A stretch of 64,000 bases of DNA from Osedax fenrisi (GCA_964019155.1 OZ025242.1:86800533-86864532); one strand, 5' to 3'; positions 1 through 25,922 are shown, counted from the first letter of the stretch. Notes: a model not told the origin generated them from the sequence alone. Numbers and translations are program-made.

Positions 1-814
1 AATGATGGGTTGTTTCTTTATAAGTTTAATATTTAAATACACCCTAAATATATACTAAATATATACTAAATATACCCTAAATATACCAAACACACTTATA
101 CCACACATTAATATATCCATTACAAGTTTATAGTGATGGGAAGCGAGTACTCACTTGCAATCCTCTTATTATTACCAAATTCAACATCACTTAATATTCA
201 TAAATTATATTGATCGATTGATTTATAATTTATTCAAGAAAATATATAGTCGAAATATGTAATCGAAAGTATACATATTTGCTAACGATAACATACGTTA
301 TAGAAATAAACAATTAATAATACGAAATTAAATAAGTGTACATCATTACTATCTCAAATTTTAATATCAATCTCAATCTAATGTATCGTCACGCTCACCT
401 GTTGCACTATCGCGGCGTGAAACTTCACACCAACAACAACAACAACAACCCGATAATTGCCCGAATTCATGCTAATACAAATTTGCTATCGTTTAATCGT
501 TTTAAAACATTTACTAGATATCGGTCAAGTCAAAGATTTGATAATACGTAATTTATATATAAGCGATGCATGCATAAGGCGTGCGTCATCCTGCCCTATA
601 TCAGTCTGTAAGTATATAGCCTTTATTTTAGCCAAGATTTTATTAAATGAATATCAATAATTTAATACATTTTTCATTAATTAAAATTACATTAAATAAT
701 AAATTATGAAAATATAAAATCACTACTATTATAAATCACTTTATTATGTGTTTTAATAATGGTTATGTGATTCATATTATATTAATATTAGATAAAATCT
801 TTGGTGATATATGA

Positions 815-1354
815 TCAAAGATTTTCTGAAGGAAAGATGGTTCACTCGACCGATTTATTGAAATAAAAACGACACTAGCGCAAATGCGACAGGTATGTGA
901 ACTAAAATCTATTTTTAGATTCATATCTGTTTACATGTAAATTCAAAAAATAATACCCCAATATAATCTTAAATTAAGATATGTATAAAAATTCGTTATA
1001 CGCAAAAATATTATTTGGAGATATCAAAAGTGAATTCATAACAATTTTACCGAATTTGTAAAGGTCAAAAGTAGATTTATTCAGTCATTGTTATTTACAT
1101 GTAAACTTTCAATGCCGTGAAAATGTCGTAATTTTAAAATATATTTTTTTAAATATAATTCACATATATATTAAAATATTAAAAGTATATTAGTCTGATA
1201 ATTAGCTTAATTACCTAATGAATTAATTATATTAAATTTAACTTAAAATAATACATGTGTATACATCCATCTAGTGGTTAGTATGAGAACTATATTAAAA
1301 TAATTACATAGCTTAGATAGGGAGTGAACCATCTTTTCTTCACAAATTCTTTGA
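815..1354. mobile_element. MITE, CAAAGATTTT-TIR family, copy 1
   Basis: Terminal inverted repeats of about 33 bp bound this 540-bp element. The left end begins TCAAAGATTTTCTGAAGGAA and the right end is its diverged reverse complement, ending CTTTGA. TATGA flanks both ends (810-814 and 1355-1359), a likely 5-bp target duplication. No transposase is present. Internal sequence around TGTTTACATGTAAAT recurs in the copy at 55132-55618. Confidence 0.7.
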
Positions 1355-2075
1355 TATGATTTAGAAGTGGTATTTTATAAATTTGTTAAGAATAAAATAA
1401 AATGCATAATTAATAATATCATAAATAGATATTTAAACATAAAACATATATCCATAATATAATATCACGAATTATATAATAAAGCTCTTCTATTATGAAC
1501 TATTAATGTACTATTAAACTCTGATAAATATTCATTTTATATTCACCCTTAATCTAAACTTCTAAAGCTGCTTTCACATCACAAAAACAGCCTGATTTGT
1601 ATAGCCATATATATCAGACTATAAAAATTATGTATTTGTAATTTATTTTAAAGCATTTACTAAGATATCTACTAGAGTGGGCAAGTCAAGATTTAATAGG
1701 AAATTTATATAAATACAAGGCAAAACTACCTGATTTTGATTTTCTACATGTGTATATATATATGCATGTATATACTATACACTGTATAATATACAGGCTA
1801 TACAAAGCAGGCTGTTTGGGTGTGAACTGTTTGCAGCTTAATATTGCATACAACATAGACATGAGGTAAAACCTACACCCATTCTCACACACTCACATGT
1901 ATAAGGATAGGCTATATATATATATAGGTAACAAAGTCAACTTCACAAAGATCTATTCAATGTATTCAGCTAATTTTTTCTATTATGTTTACATTATATA
2001 GAGAACAATACTTATATATATAGTGTATAATATACATATGAATATAAATAATGTATTTTTAATGTGCAATATTAC

Positions 2076-2113
2076 CATAGAGCTAGAGAGAAAATTTTCT
2101 CTCTAGCTCTATG
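2076..2113. repeat. Perfect 38-bp palindrome
   Basis: Two 19-bp arms with no spacer: CATAGAGCTAGAGAGAAAA followed by its exact reverse complement. It resembles in form, but not in sequence, the palindromes at 43.3-46.3 kb. Confidence 0.9.
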
Positions 2114-2582
2114 AATATTACTATGAAAATGTATTTTTTACAATTATCACAATATATATTTTAAAATATTATTTTCTGTATATATTTATATATATACACA
2201 TATACTTTATATAAAGCAAAGCAAAAATGGTATTATACTATAATAGCTTATCTGAAAAATCTGCTATAATGCAAATACAATGAGCCATTGTCATCTAATT
2301 ATAGATATTTACATGTAAAAAAATGGGTGACCTTGTAAAACATTAACTAGTCATTCACTATTATATTGTTATACAATCTATAGGTCTAATTTATTCTTGA
2401 TATTATAAAATCTAACATTTACCTTAAACTATATTAAAAATAAGACAAAGTAGGTCTTAACAATCGTTAATAAGCATAATATTCTAATTACTTTATGACA
2501 TTTGTACTAGTAATTTTACATTGAGTATTTACTTTATTTAAAATATTTAAATAAATAAGACAATGTCTATCATAAGCTTTAT

Positions 2583-2586
<4 letters not shown>

Positions 2587-2635
<49 letters not shown>
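2587..2635. repeat. (TA)n microsatellite
   Basis: A nearly uninterrupted TA run of about 48 bp. Similar runs occur at about 28991-29046, 29661-29728, 42290-42320, 45452-45482, 45955-45986, 57117-57170, 57416-57450 and 60959-60988. Confidence 0.9.
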
Positions 2636-2642
<7 letters not shown>

Positions 2643-3479
2643 AATAAAGTACATTTAATATAATAATAATAATGGTAGGATTTTACATGGAATTTATATA
2701 TATATGCAGATTACGAAATACAATTGATATCATCTTGTATTATATTTAATATTTCATCGGAATGATTTATGATATGGCCCACTGATATTAAAATGCCTTC
2801 AACAGTTATCGGTACTCGTTGATATTCTTAGATATTCAGAGAATAGACTCGTCATTTTAATATTTTTACGTACATATTCCTGTTTATAAATTTTATCAAT
2901 TATATTATATATATTTATATATATATATATCTATAAATTATACAAACCATATTTTGTCTACGGCAACTTTACCCAAGCCGACTAGAGAAGCGGTGATTTT
3001 AACTTTAACCGATTTAGAATATAGGACATTAATGAATGCGTATAGATTCTATCATTTGAATCAGCCGGCTATCTATCCTAACCGACTGCGATAGATGACC
3101 TTAAGGTCATCGTTGGAATTCGTGGACATTGTTCTGCCAAATTGATAATTATCCGGATTATAATCCGGAATGAAAACAGAAATGAATTCAAATTCAATAT
3201 CTATATTCTATTGCATCCACTGCCTCTTCATATACACTAGCATTCTTTTCAATAACGTCTTGAATGGTAGTGATAATGCTAATTGTTTATGTTGATCATG
3301 CATGTGTTGTCCAGGTAACAACGGCAGAGCCATCGTGATTCTGATGAATCTCCAGCTATCACTGTGGTATTCTGATGGCAGTCTGTCTGCAGCCTATCAA
3401 TATATATATATATATAGATATATAATTATTACTAGTGTAATATATAAGTACTATGTTAAGCATGCTATATAAATATACT

Positions 3480-4060
3480 TTATTATAACAATGATGTTCC
3501 TTACCCGGCTATAGTGAAACAAGCATCATTAGCTGTTAGCCACTGTGTAAACCCTATATAGTACCAGCCAGCCAGCAAACCTTTTCCTAGTCAAGAAGCA
3601 CTCCATCAGCGGTTGATCCATCGCAGATCTCGCGTTAAGGCCGTACAAGTATTGCAACATAATTCTCTTCTGCGCTACTACTCATTAGTATATAGGCGGA
3701 TGTGATTTTTCCGCGGATCCACCAGCATTATCGATAACGAAGACACACGTTTACCGAACAGAACCGCACGAAGGACCGTTTATAAAGCCGGCATCAGTGT
3801 GTACCGAGTTATTGTAGATTTTAGCCTATCTATCTATCTACAACTGTGTTAGAAATGCTAATAAACGTGTACCTTCACTAGCTAACCGAATACACGACAC
3901 ACACACTTTGGGTACGACGTAGAGGTCTATGTTTAACCATAACCACCTATTCTCGCAGCATATCAACGATGCATGTTAGGCGTACGATAAAGAGTTGTTC
4001 TTCTTTTCCCGTTAGAGCTCCATCGATCACATGCATCGCCGCAGAATGAAAGACGCATTT
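3480..4060. other. GC-richer island of unknown nature
   Basis: Base composition is clearly less AT-rich than the surroundings, and there are short open stretches on the + strand (about 3612-3706 and 3709-3845) broken by a stop. I cannot match these to a protein. It could be a decayed mobile element, exon remnants or a regulatory island. Confidence 0.3.
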
Positions 4061-5117
4061 CCATCTATCCAATTATATGTCTCTTTTCTTTTTAACTATT
4101 TAATCCATAATATAATATAATAATTATACTATATATATATATATATACACACACATTATTATAATATAGTATAATACTTATACACGTTATAGCATTGTAC
4201 TAACGTTGATCGATGGAACAGGTAGTGGATAGGTGATAGGTCAAAGTTCATGGAATGTAAGCACTAATTAATTATTTAAGAATTCTCTTGCATTTCGTTT
4301 ATCCACCATAACATTTGTATCTCCAATTACTTTTGGGTGATCTTTTATCAATTTTTCCGCATACAAATAGCCTACATTATCAATCAATATTATAATATAT
4401 CAATATATATTACTGAATTACTTACTTATGCAATCATAGTGAAACCATATATTATAAATAGTTGGCTAAGGGTTTGCTGATGATACAGAATGTACCGACC
4501 AAAGTTTTATTATTTGTGATATTACAATGTACAGTTCCTGACATAATTATAATAATTATAGTATAATACTATTATACTGAGTATACATAATAAACGTAGT
4601 TTCGACCGGATTAATTGGACAAACTTCTTTATAATGAGTGCCTGTCTTTTTCGTAAATATATTTACACTATAGTGCACTATTGAAGGATTGTTGATATTT
4701 GCTTCTTCATCATTTTGTGAAGCTGATTTGTATGGTTCCTTTTTCGATCACCTCTATTATAGAGTCTATAATTATAATTCATTAATTATACATTTAATAA
4801 TTAAATTAATATAATGTATTATTAATACATATAATATATGTTACATAATATGTAACATATATATAATATATATATAATATATTATATATATATAATATAT
4901 ATATGTATATACTATATATTTATTTTTATTATACTATACCTTTAATTAGTATAATGTGTTCAAGATATTTAATTAATGGAATATATATATATATATATAT
5001 ATTGTGTATATGATTATTGAATATGAATCGTGTATATATCATATATATTTAAAAGAATGTTTTATATTTATATTATTTATATTTATAAGATTGTTATATC
5101 GCATATATAATATTAAT

Positions 5118-5189
5118 GGGGGTGTAGCTCAGTGGTAGAGCGCTTGCTTCGCATGTAAGAGGCCTCGGGTTCAAATCCCGACTCCTCCA
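5118..5189 (+). tRNA. tRNA-Ala (anticodon CGC)
   Basis: A 72-nt cloverleaf. The acceptor stem is GGGGGTG with CTCCTCC (one G-T wobble and one T-T mismatch), the D stem is GCTC/GAGC, and the anticodon arm is CTTGC-TTCGCAT-GTAAG with anticodon CGC. The T arm is TCGGG-TTCAAAT-CCCGA and the discriminator base is A. A-box (TAGCTCAGTGGT) and B-box (GGGTTCAAATCC) promoter elements match the consensus. No intron and no encoded CCA. Confidence 0.93.
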
Positions 5190-6530
5190 TATTTTTAATG
5201 TTTACTCGATATTATAAGATATAAATTATACGGAATAGCATAATAAAATAATTTTTTTTTTTATTTATATAATTAATTATAAAATATTTTCTAATCAAAG
5301 CAATACATTTATAATTTTATAATACGATTCCATATTTTAATATATTAATAAATAAACTATATAATATATACTATTTATTTAATATAATTATAATATTTAA
5401 TATTAAAAATTTATTTTGAATTTTTCAAGAATTTGAAATAAATACTTATTTAAGTACATTAATCATATTAAATATTTTATCTATAATTTACAAATGGTAT
5501 TTTTATCATACATTTAAATATATTATATATATATCAATAACATTTGAATGGTGAACAATATACTAATATTAAGTTAATATTATTACAATACATTTTATAA
5601 TTAACCATATTTAAAATTTTTTTAAATAATAATAAAATAGTGACTACTAGCGCCATACGGCATTATTACATGAGTATATTTTTTTAATTTAATTTTTTGC
5701 AAAATTGATTATTTATTGGCGATCTATATTCTATAATTAGTCGATAATAGCAAATATTTGTAATATACAATTTATTTATTTTTCTGTAATTTAACCAGGG
5801 CTGTATACTTTTTAATTTAGAAATTAATAAATACATCTGGTATCTTTGAAATTGACCGTTGAAATTGAACAATTATTTTGAATATACAAAAAAGTATAAA
5901 TCTCGGTGTACAAATTACATATTGTAACTTGTAAAAGTTATCACATGAGTAGATATAAAATAAACATTTACCAATATTCTATTGTTTTAACTAATATAAT
6001 TATATATCACCTATAATTAAGAATATATTGTTATATTTTTTTTTTAATTTTTAATCTTTAATTTTTTTTTATATATTTATTATTTTTACTATATTTATAA
6101 ATATTATTTATTATTATAATATTTATTAAATTATATAATTGACATTACTTAGTTTTTAATTGGGAAATAAATTATTGCCATTCATTGAACACCTAAGTAC
6201 CAGCACTATATATCAGTGCTTTTTAAGGTGTATTTTGTGGGAAATTGCCCCCACTTTTAAATTGTTGCCTAAAAAATTCATATTTTTTCATAGTCCTATT
6301 TATTTATTATAAATAAGTAGATATATTTTATTAGATTGTTCTACATATATAATTGAAAACAAAATAATTATTTTTAGAATTATCAATTTAAAATCCTTAA
6401 AAACAGTACTGCTATATATATATATATGCCTATTAGAATATTACATAATATCTATAAGTTAACGAATTTAGCATCATCAAGCTTATCTATCTCACCACTA
6501 CTACATGTAGTACCTAATTCCATTGATAGC
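5190..6530. other. AT-rich spacer, no gene seen
   Basis: Very AT-rich, with homopolymer T tracts and no conserved frame. The only recognisable element is the MITE at about 6213-6413. Confidence 0.6.
6213..6413. mobile_element. MITE family B, copy 1
   Basis: About 200 bp of sequence that recurs in the same orientation at 54663-54906. Shared blocks include a CCCCCAC segment, the ATTGAAAACAAAAT block and AAATCCTTAA. The two ends form imperfect inverted repeats (CAGTGCTTTTTAAGG left, CCTTAAAAACAGTACTG right). No coding capacity. Confidence 0.6.
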
Positions 6531-6616
6531 TACATTGTAGGTATCAATGGAGGTAGCTAGCATCACCATAAGACTATCCATCTCACCTCCCCCACCCCCA
6601 CCCCCACCACCACTAG

Positions 6617-6640
<24 letters not shown>
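6481..6640 (+). repeat. Tandem-duplicated 3' splice site of SGSM3 exon 6617
   Basis: The acceptor and the first 23 exon bases (TAG then GTATCTATGGACGTAGCC at 6617) have a diverged second copy 76 bp upstream (TAG then GTATCAATGGAGGTAGCT at 6541). Flanking intron sequence (GCATCA...CTATCTCACC) is duplicated too. Using the upstream acceptor would shift the frame. Confidence 0.75.
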
Positions 6641-17764
<11,124 letters not shown>

Positions 17765-19406
17765 TGACCTTGTGACCTCTACGTTAGTACGACCCCCCGC
17801 CCCCCACTCGTATGTAATGCATTTAGTGATAGGCCGTTAGTGATAAAGGTATATTTCTATAGGCCGCCATTTTATAAATTGTATTTTACAATATAATTTG
17901 TAGTTTGTAAATATAGTGTTAATTATCTTAAAGTGAATTAACAAATTAACAATTAACAAAGTAGTAATTAACCTCTACTTATATATATAATATATTATTC
18001 TAGGTATAATATATTTAGGTTTATAATTTTATAAATTTAATATAATTTTTTTCATTTAAAATATATTTCATTATAAGGGTACGTCATTCATGTGCGAAAT
18101 GTAAATAGATAGGAATTTATGTCTTACATTTATAAATTCAATTACACAAATTTAATAATAGGTAATCACTTAATTTTTTTTTCTATAGTTTAATAATATA
18201 TCATTCTATTATGAAATACTTTTTTTTTACATAGCCATACATTCAAATATTTATTATAAAAGTTTATAAATATGTTTTATTTATCATTAATAAACAAAGA
18301 TAAATTAAAATTAATAATTTTTAGTAAAACAAAAAAGTATTACATTGCAGCCTATTGTATTTTCTACCTATATTGAAAATTTCAATTCATTATTTCCATT
18401 ATTAAATGAGATATTTAATTTTTAGTGAGAGTTATACATGAAAAACATTATCGGGTGTAAATGGCATTTAAAGTTTATTACAATAACATTTTGAATTACA
18501 ATTTAGAAAATTATATTACATATAAATAATATTACATTTATTTACTTGTATAATATAGAATACATAAAATATATGATATGAAAATAATATTTATATATAT
18601 AAAGTAAGATTATAGTATATTATATGAATACTATATATAATAAATACATTATAATACATTTTTATATATCCAATTTCTTGTGATCTTAAATTATTGCATT
18701 CAATAGGACAATACTCATATCATAGTTACCACTATAGTATAAAATAAATTGTATACAAATAAATACTATTTGATGTTTATAAATATATTTCAATTATCAA
18801 GATTGATAAATAAATCACAAAGTTATAGAGCCATTTATTTATTTTAACCAGTTAAGATTATTTATTAATTATTACCAATAATTTAAATTATATATTCAAT
18901 TGATACTTCCAATAAAGTACTCTTTTTATGTACTTATATGATGATTTGAAGTATACTTTATAGCTCAAATGATAGATAAATATTTTATTATTTTATTTCT
19001 TACATAATTTAAATTATTCTTTTTTCGAAAATAATAATTCCGAAGGACTATCGTAGATCATCCCCTTAAAGAAATTGTATATTTTATATATATAATATAA
19101 AATATATTTAATCTATATATAAAATCTATTAGATATTAAATTTATATTAAAATATATTTATTAATATTTTATAAGCATAATTTCTAAATAAATTAATCTA
19201 AAACTAATACATGACAGAACAAGTTAACCTATTTTACATTATTACCTCCCACATGTATAGAAATGTACCTTTATCACAATCCATGTATCTTACCGATGTA
19301 TTCTAGTATCTTTGATGTAGTAACAAAACTGTGCTTACTCGCATTACGTATTCACATATATAACCTATGACCTATAACCTTTTTAAATAACAAACGACGC
19401 TTCAAG
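17765..19406 (+). other. AT-rich DNA between the two SGSM3 last exons
   Basis: It would be the 3' UTR and flank of the short SGSM3 form, or intron of the long form. AATAAA occurs at about 18288-18293 and is a possible poly(A) signal. No other gene is visible. Confidence 0.5.
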
Positions 19407-19545
19407 GTTACTCTCAAGATTTGCGTTCAATCTCTCCATGAATATGGAACTGTCGATGAAGAACGATCACATGATCAACGCACCGATTAAAGAAGGCGTT
19501 AAAGATATGCTCATCAAACACCACCTTTTTAGCTGGGATATCTGA
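19407..19545 (+). CDS. SGSM3: Alternative last exon of SGSM3
   Basis: After an AG at 19405-19406 comes an open frame in the same phase as the 17584 exon. It starts (R)LLSRFAFNLSMNMELSMKN and ends with KEGVKDMLIKHHLFSWDI and a TGA stop. This is the conserved SGSM3 C-terminus, and by recollection it is closer to vertebrate SGSM3 (FAF, KEGV, SWD) than the first copy, which ends RGNVRDMLIKHHLFSWES. Both copies share DMLIKHHLFSW, accept exon 17037-17159 in frame and have intact stops, so they look like mutually exclusive last exons. The pyrimidine tract before this copy is short. The later exon may be ancestral, with the exon at 17584 a diverged duplicate. Confidence 0.85.
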
Positions 19546-19837
19546 CTTCTCGTAACACTCTTGTTTACATCATCATCTTCATCATCATCTTCATCATCTT
19601 CATTTTCATCATCATTATTACTAGTAGTAGTCATATAGTAGTAGTAGTTATTGTATTCCATATTAACCACGTATTCGTTATCTATCTATCTCCTATTATA
19701 TACATTCCATTCTCAAGGTCAACAAGAAATTACATTGATATTTTATCAGATTACGTAACTACATGATTATGTAATCCGGCAAAAGTATTAAAACTAGCCC
19801 ACTGGCTTGCTGCTATACACATACACATATTACACGC

Positions 19838-19872
<35 letters not shown>

Positions 19873-20048
19873 TACACATATATATATATATATATATTAT
19901 ATATATTACACATATATATTACGCATATATATATATTCTATATGAATCTCATTGAAATAATGCATTAATGAATATCAATATTTTATTATCGTCATTAATA
20001 TATAATAAGTAAAATAAATACATCTGTAAAGATAAATCCCTATCTTCT

Positions 20049-23000
20049 TTATTTCTTTATTTCCGCTAAAATTTCAGAAACGTATTTACCGATCGCAACG
20101 TTTTCTTTCTCGAAGAATTTAATATATGGGTCTCTCTGTGGTATGATCAATGGTATTAATGATATGTGTGATATAAAGATACTTCACATGGTAACACTAA
20201 CCAATAACACATCATATTTAGGCCTTTCATTGTAGTCATGAACTAAGCTGTATTAGATGTTGATTATAATCATTAATAAATTGATATTGAATAGTAATAA
20301 ATATTAATAAGTATTTTAATTTTCTTTATATTCAAACTTAAAATAGGTTTAACAAAATATAGACTAACTATTATTCAATTTTGTTGATAAGCACAATTAA
20401 ATATTGAGTTTTATTTAAAATTTATAAAAACATGAAATGATATATATTATATTAAATATATATTGAATTAGACAATTGTTAATTAATTATATTCACGTTT
20501 ATAGATAGATTAGAGGGGGGGAGATAGAGATACGCAGGGATAACCCCCAGAGAGAGAGGGGTAGAGACCCAGTAGCACTGTACAAACCATCGATGCACGA
20601 AGCTGACGAAAGCATTAGAGAACCGGTTGTCAGAGTTATCGAGGCGGGGTGCGGGGGAGTTGAGGATATCGTTGAGCTGTTGGAACACAGTGTCCCACGA
20701 CTTGTAGGGGAACTGACCGCTGCTGATCTCGTACAGGGTGATGCCCAGACTCCATACGTCAGAGCGGATGTCGTACTTTGTGGCCTGAGGGTCTATTCTC
20801 TCTGGCTGATATGGGGGTGGTGGGGGTATAGTGGTGGTGATGGGGGGTATAGTGGGTGGGGTGCTATTCTATCTGGTTGTAGGGGTGATGGGGTTATTCT
20901 CTCTGGCTGTAGTAAGTAAGTTGTTATTAAGGTTATAGTTCTAAAGTACACATGATTATTTTCTGAAATCCTATTTTTTTTTATTATATCGCCGATAAGA
21001 GCAACTTTATTGACAACTTTCATGAATATTAATAAACGTTCATTGTATTTATGACAGACTGTTATATCTATCTATCTATCTAAGTGGGTATGTAAATCAT
21101 TTATTTAATCACTTGTATGTTATAAAATCTCAGAAGCATTGAGAATATTTAACAGATTAAATTAAATATGTAACAAATAAAGTCAATAAAGCTAACACAA
21201 CGTAAGAGGGGTGACAGTGGGAGGGGGCGTTACTTACCGCCATGTAGGGCCGACATCCAGCATCCTTGGTCTTGGCTATAGAGTCGGTCAGTTTGGTGCT
21301 AATGCCGAAGTCACACAGTTTGATGTGACCAGCTGCATCCATTAGTACATTGGACGGCTTCACATCTACGATAGGAAGGGGGCGTGGCTTAAGTAGGGAG
21401 CGGGGCTGAGGAGACTATACCATGCTAATATTCACAAATATCTAATACATTCGATCGCGATAGATTAGTCGCACATACGGTATATCACCTCAACCTAAGG
21501 ACATGGCTATCAGCCTATAGACTAGGTATGAGAGGACATAGAGGACATAGTAATACATCTACAATAGTAGTATTGAAGCGGGAATACAAATGTTACCACT
21601 ACTACCCACACTACAGTTAGAAGTACCTCATCAAGTTACCACTAAGGACATGACTATCTAGCCTATAGATAAGCGTGAGAGGACAGAGAGGGTGGATAGT
21701 TTATATGCGCGCAGTGGAATGAGATATAATGGTGAAACGGCGTAGGAGATATTAGTGTTTACAATGAAGGTCGTTATGATAATATTTAAACGGGCGACAA
21801 CAACAGAAAATATGCAGCTATATTAATTTGAAACCCTAAGGAGGATAATATTATGCATAAGCATATTAATATTATAAGTAAGAAAACAAACAAAATTCTA
21901 ATAAATATGATTATTACATGAGTGATAATGATGTCCTGTAGGGATGTACATTTAGCGTGCGAGTGAATCATTACGCTACCAGCGCAGAAGAGATGGATAA
22001 CCCCTAACAACACTAACCTCTGTGTATAACTTCTAGACTATTCTTTAAATAATTCAGTGCCAATAAAACCTAAGCAATTTGTAGTATTATATTATCTAAT
22101 CTTATTATATCAGATAATTGTTACTCTCTTTTTATACATCTATATTTTTATTTATTGATTTTTAGTTTAATATTTGTGGTATAAAAAAAATTACATATCC
22201 AATTATAATAATATTTGCGCTGATTAATTCAACGATTACTTTGTAAATTCAACAATTATTTAATATATTACAATAATACATTCTCAAATTAATTTCATTT
22301 ATATAAAAATAACTATTTTGTACATTAAATAAATCTAATTTTGAAAACATTATAATAAGGATTTATATAATATATATGTGTATCCTAAAAAATATTTGAT
22401 CTAATTTGTATATTAATAATATATATTGATACTTTATATATATTATTAAATTATTTGTATATCTATTATACATTAATTTATTTGATACAAGTAGATTATT
22501 AATGATACGGTATTACTAAGTAAAACAATAAGATGGCTGCTGTGTGTGTAAGGCTGTCAACAGACTGAGTGTTAACCTTGTGGGTTATCTTAGCCAGAAT
22601 GTAGTCGGGGATTATTCCAGTTTTGGTGACAAACTTGTAAAGTTGATCGAGTGAGATGTCCATTAACTCCATGCTAATCCAACAGTCACCCTGACAACAA
22701 AAGAGATGGAGAGTTAAGTAACATGAAGTAAGGGGATAGAGAAGGCGTTGCAAGAGGTATTAGATAAGTATCGCAAGATAATAAAGAAGAAGAAGAAGAA
22801 GTTAATATGGCTAAACTACATGGAAAATAGAATGTGCAGTTCTGAACGTGCGAATTTAATTAAACTGTTTTAATTAAACTATGTTATATAATAAGTGATA
22901 AAAACATGTTTATATTTCTAATGATAAAATACAAGTGCTACAACTATGACTCGAGTCACAATACATCAGAGACAATATCAAATATCTTCATACAATATAC

Positions 23001-25596
23001 AATTAAGTATATATATAATATTAGGTACAGATAAATCTCTATATAGACCACTACTACTAGAACACATACTACAGTCACAGGAGTACCTCATTGAAGATAC
23101 AGTACCCCCCCATAACCACCACCACCCCAAAGGCTTACCTCATTAAAGATACAGTACCCACCCCCTACACGTACCTCATTGAAGATACAGTACCCCCCCC
23201 ACCATTACCACAGGCTTACCTCATTGAAGATACAGTACCCCCCCACCACTACCACAGGCTTACCTCATTGAAGATACAGTACCCCCCCCACCATTACCAC
23301 AGGCTTACCTCATTGAAGATACAGTACCCCCCCCCCACTATCAGGCTTACCTCATTGAAGATACAGTACCCCCCCCTACCACCACTAGTACCAGGCTTAC
23401 CTCATTAAAGATAGTGCCGTAGAACGTGACGATATGTTCGTAGCGACATTTCATCACCATGCTGAGTTCTTCCTTCAGACTGTTCTGCGTCTTTTGGTCA
23501 AAGTTTGACCTTATCCTCTGTGAAGGTCGTCAGTGGTATAAGGCATGGGCTACATTAGTCTAGCATTATCTACAATAACAATGATGCCTGCAATAGACGG
23601 TTAACAATGATTTACAAGGAAACAATGATCTATTCTAATCTCTATTTCAACTTTATGCCCCGAGATAATTGTATCTATAATTCGTAATTCGAAAAAAATA
23701 CACAAATAAGTAAATTAAATAGTTCTCAATTAGACGACGAGATTAGATTAAATAGTAATTTCTTAATTTACAATTCAAACATTCCATGTTTCTACATTTA
23801 TTGCATCGATTGTGTATAACTATTTAATGGTTCGATACTTCTATCAACCAAAACGTTATTCCAGATAAAAATAAACTTATAGAAACATCGAAGTAACGGC
23901 GATATTTCATAATTACGTTCAGTATTAGCCTAAATGATAAATAAGTTTTTAAATTTAAAATTACGTTTTCAATTTCATTAACGCGATACGAGTTACACGC
24001 CTATATTGCCTAGGTACCGATATCATTATTATTTAGTATATCACGAGCATATAGTACCATTGTATTGTTATCTCGTATCACCGTGTTATTAACAGTTTTC
24101 ACACTCACATAAATAATAATAATAATATCTCTATGGACCTATATCTCCATAGTACCTATATCTCCATAGTACCTATATCTCCATAGTACCTATATCTCCA
24201 TAGTACCTATATCTATATATATATCTGTTTGGAATATAAACAAATATTATATAATACAATTTAGATATAATAATGAATAAATTAGAGAATGAATTTACCA
24301 TATATTCCGATGCACTCATTAATCAAACAATATATTGTATTTCTATTTTTGATTATATTCACTTTCTATTTAGATGAACTTTTAAGGGGGGGATATCGTC
24401 ATGCTTAAATATTAATTTGGTTGTATTTGATGATTTTGTTGTTATAACATATTCAGGTTTATTGATATGTTATTTGTATTGTAGCAAAATATCAACAACA
24501 AAATATGCATTATAAATGCTATATAATAGTGTTTTATATGGGTATATAAAAATATGCATTATGAATATTATATATATTATTATATTAATCTTATAATATA
24601 AATATAAATAAACTTATAATAGTCTATATAGTCTAAATAGTCTAATATTTATTACTCTAATAATATAAACTTATATTGTGTATTTGTTATAAATGAAATT
24701 GAGTGGAATATGTAAACAAAATATTGATAAACTTTAGACTTGATTTTATCAAAATAATTAATTTCATATACATGGTGTTATAAAAATGCTCGTTTTTTCT
24801 TCAATATTTTATCAATCGTACTCATTTTTTTCCTTTTATTAGAAATTATATATACCTATAAATAAAAATATAAGTATTATATATAAATTCTTAATTTTTA
24901 TATATATATATATAACTTTATACATAATTTGTTATAGACTTTTCATAAAAAAATAACTTTTAATTCAATCATAAATTACGTATGCATAGATATCAATAAA
25001 CCTCAAAAGAAGATATAATTGCATATATGTCTAGTATATAATGGTGACATTTTATTGTCAATATTCCAAATATCGTATAAGATATGTAATGCTACCTATC
25101 TCCAATCTTTTACATGTAAACGCACTTCATTACACTGTCATGACGATCTCCCTTTAAACGTTTTACATTATGTATTATATTAAGTCGTATTATTCTTTAT
25201 TTATTTAAATAACATATGTTAGAACAGATATTTCAACTATATACTTTCTACCTGTATTTACTTTAATAAAAAATCACTCAATTAATAATAATATTAGATT
25301 TAATAATTATTTGTTTATAAAAAAGTAATATAACATTGGAAAACAAATGAATATAATATATTATTGCATTAATAATAGCGTTTTTAGTATCGCAACGTTA
25401 ATATAAGCATTAGGTGGTGATTTGTAAATATTTATCTTAATTATTAAAAATAATGTAAATATTGAATGTATTGTTTGCAAACACTATAGAGTTTAGAGAT
25501 GATCAATGTCCGTACAACGAATGGTGTGTGTGTGTGTGTGTATGTGTGTGTATGTGTGTGTGTATGTGTGTGTATGTGTGCGTGTGTGTATGTGTA

Positions 25597-25635
<39 letters not shown>

Positions 25636-25922
25636 GTGTATGCGCTTGTGTGTGTTACTCCCTATTGTTTACAAATTTGGCAAGATAACAGACTGGATGT
25701 AAATATTATATTTGAAATATATAAAAATTATAAATTATAAATTATAAACTCATAATGTATGATGAATAATGTGCGTATGCATGTGTGTGTATAAACACAC
25801 ACACACACACATACACACACACACACACTCATACCTACACACACACACACGCACACAGATTTAAAACTAGATAAAAAACGTATTTTTATTACGTAGGAAG
25901 CCATGAATGCTATATAACTTCA

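Larger units (their letters stand above)
1..5117. other. AT-rich intergenic or intronic DNA, no gene recognised
   Basis: No conserved coding stretch was found on either strand; short ORFs here are AT-rich chance frames. The stretch contains a MITE (815-1354), a perfect palindrome (2076-2113), a TA array (about 2587-2635) and a GC-richer island (3480-4060). It may be a long intron of SGSM3, whose upstream exons (TBC domain) are not in the window. Confidence 0.5.

Noticed and set aside
23091..23408. Repeat protein with LIEDTVPP units
   Set aside because: It is the antisense reading of the MAP2K4 donor array.
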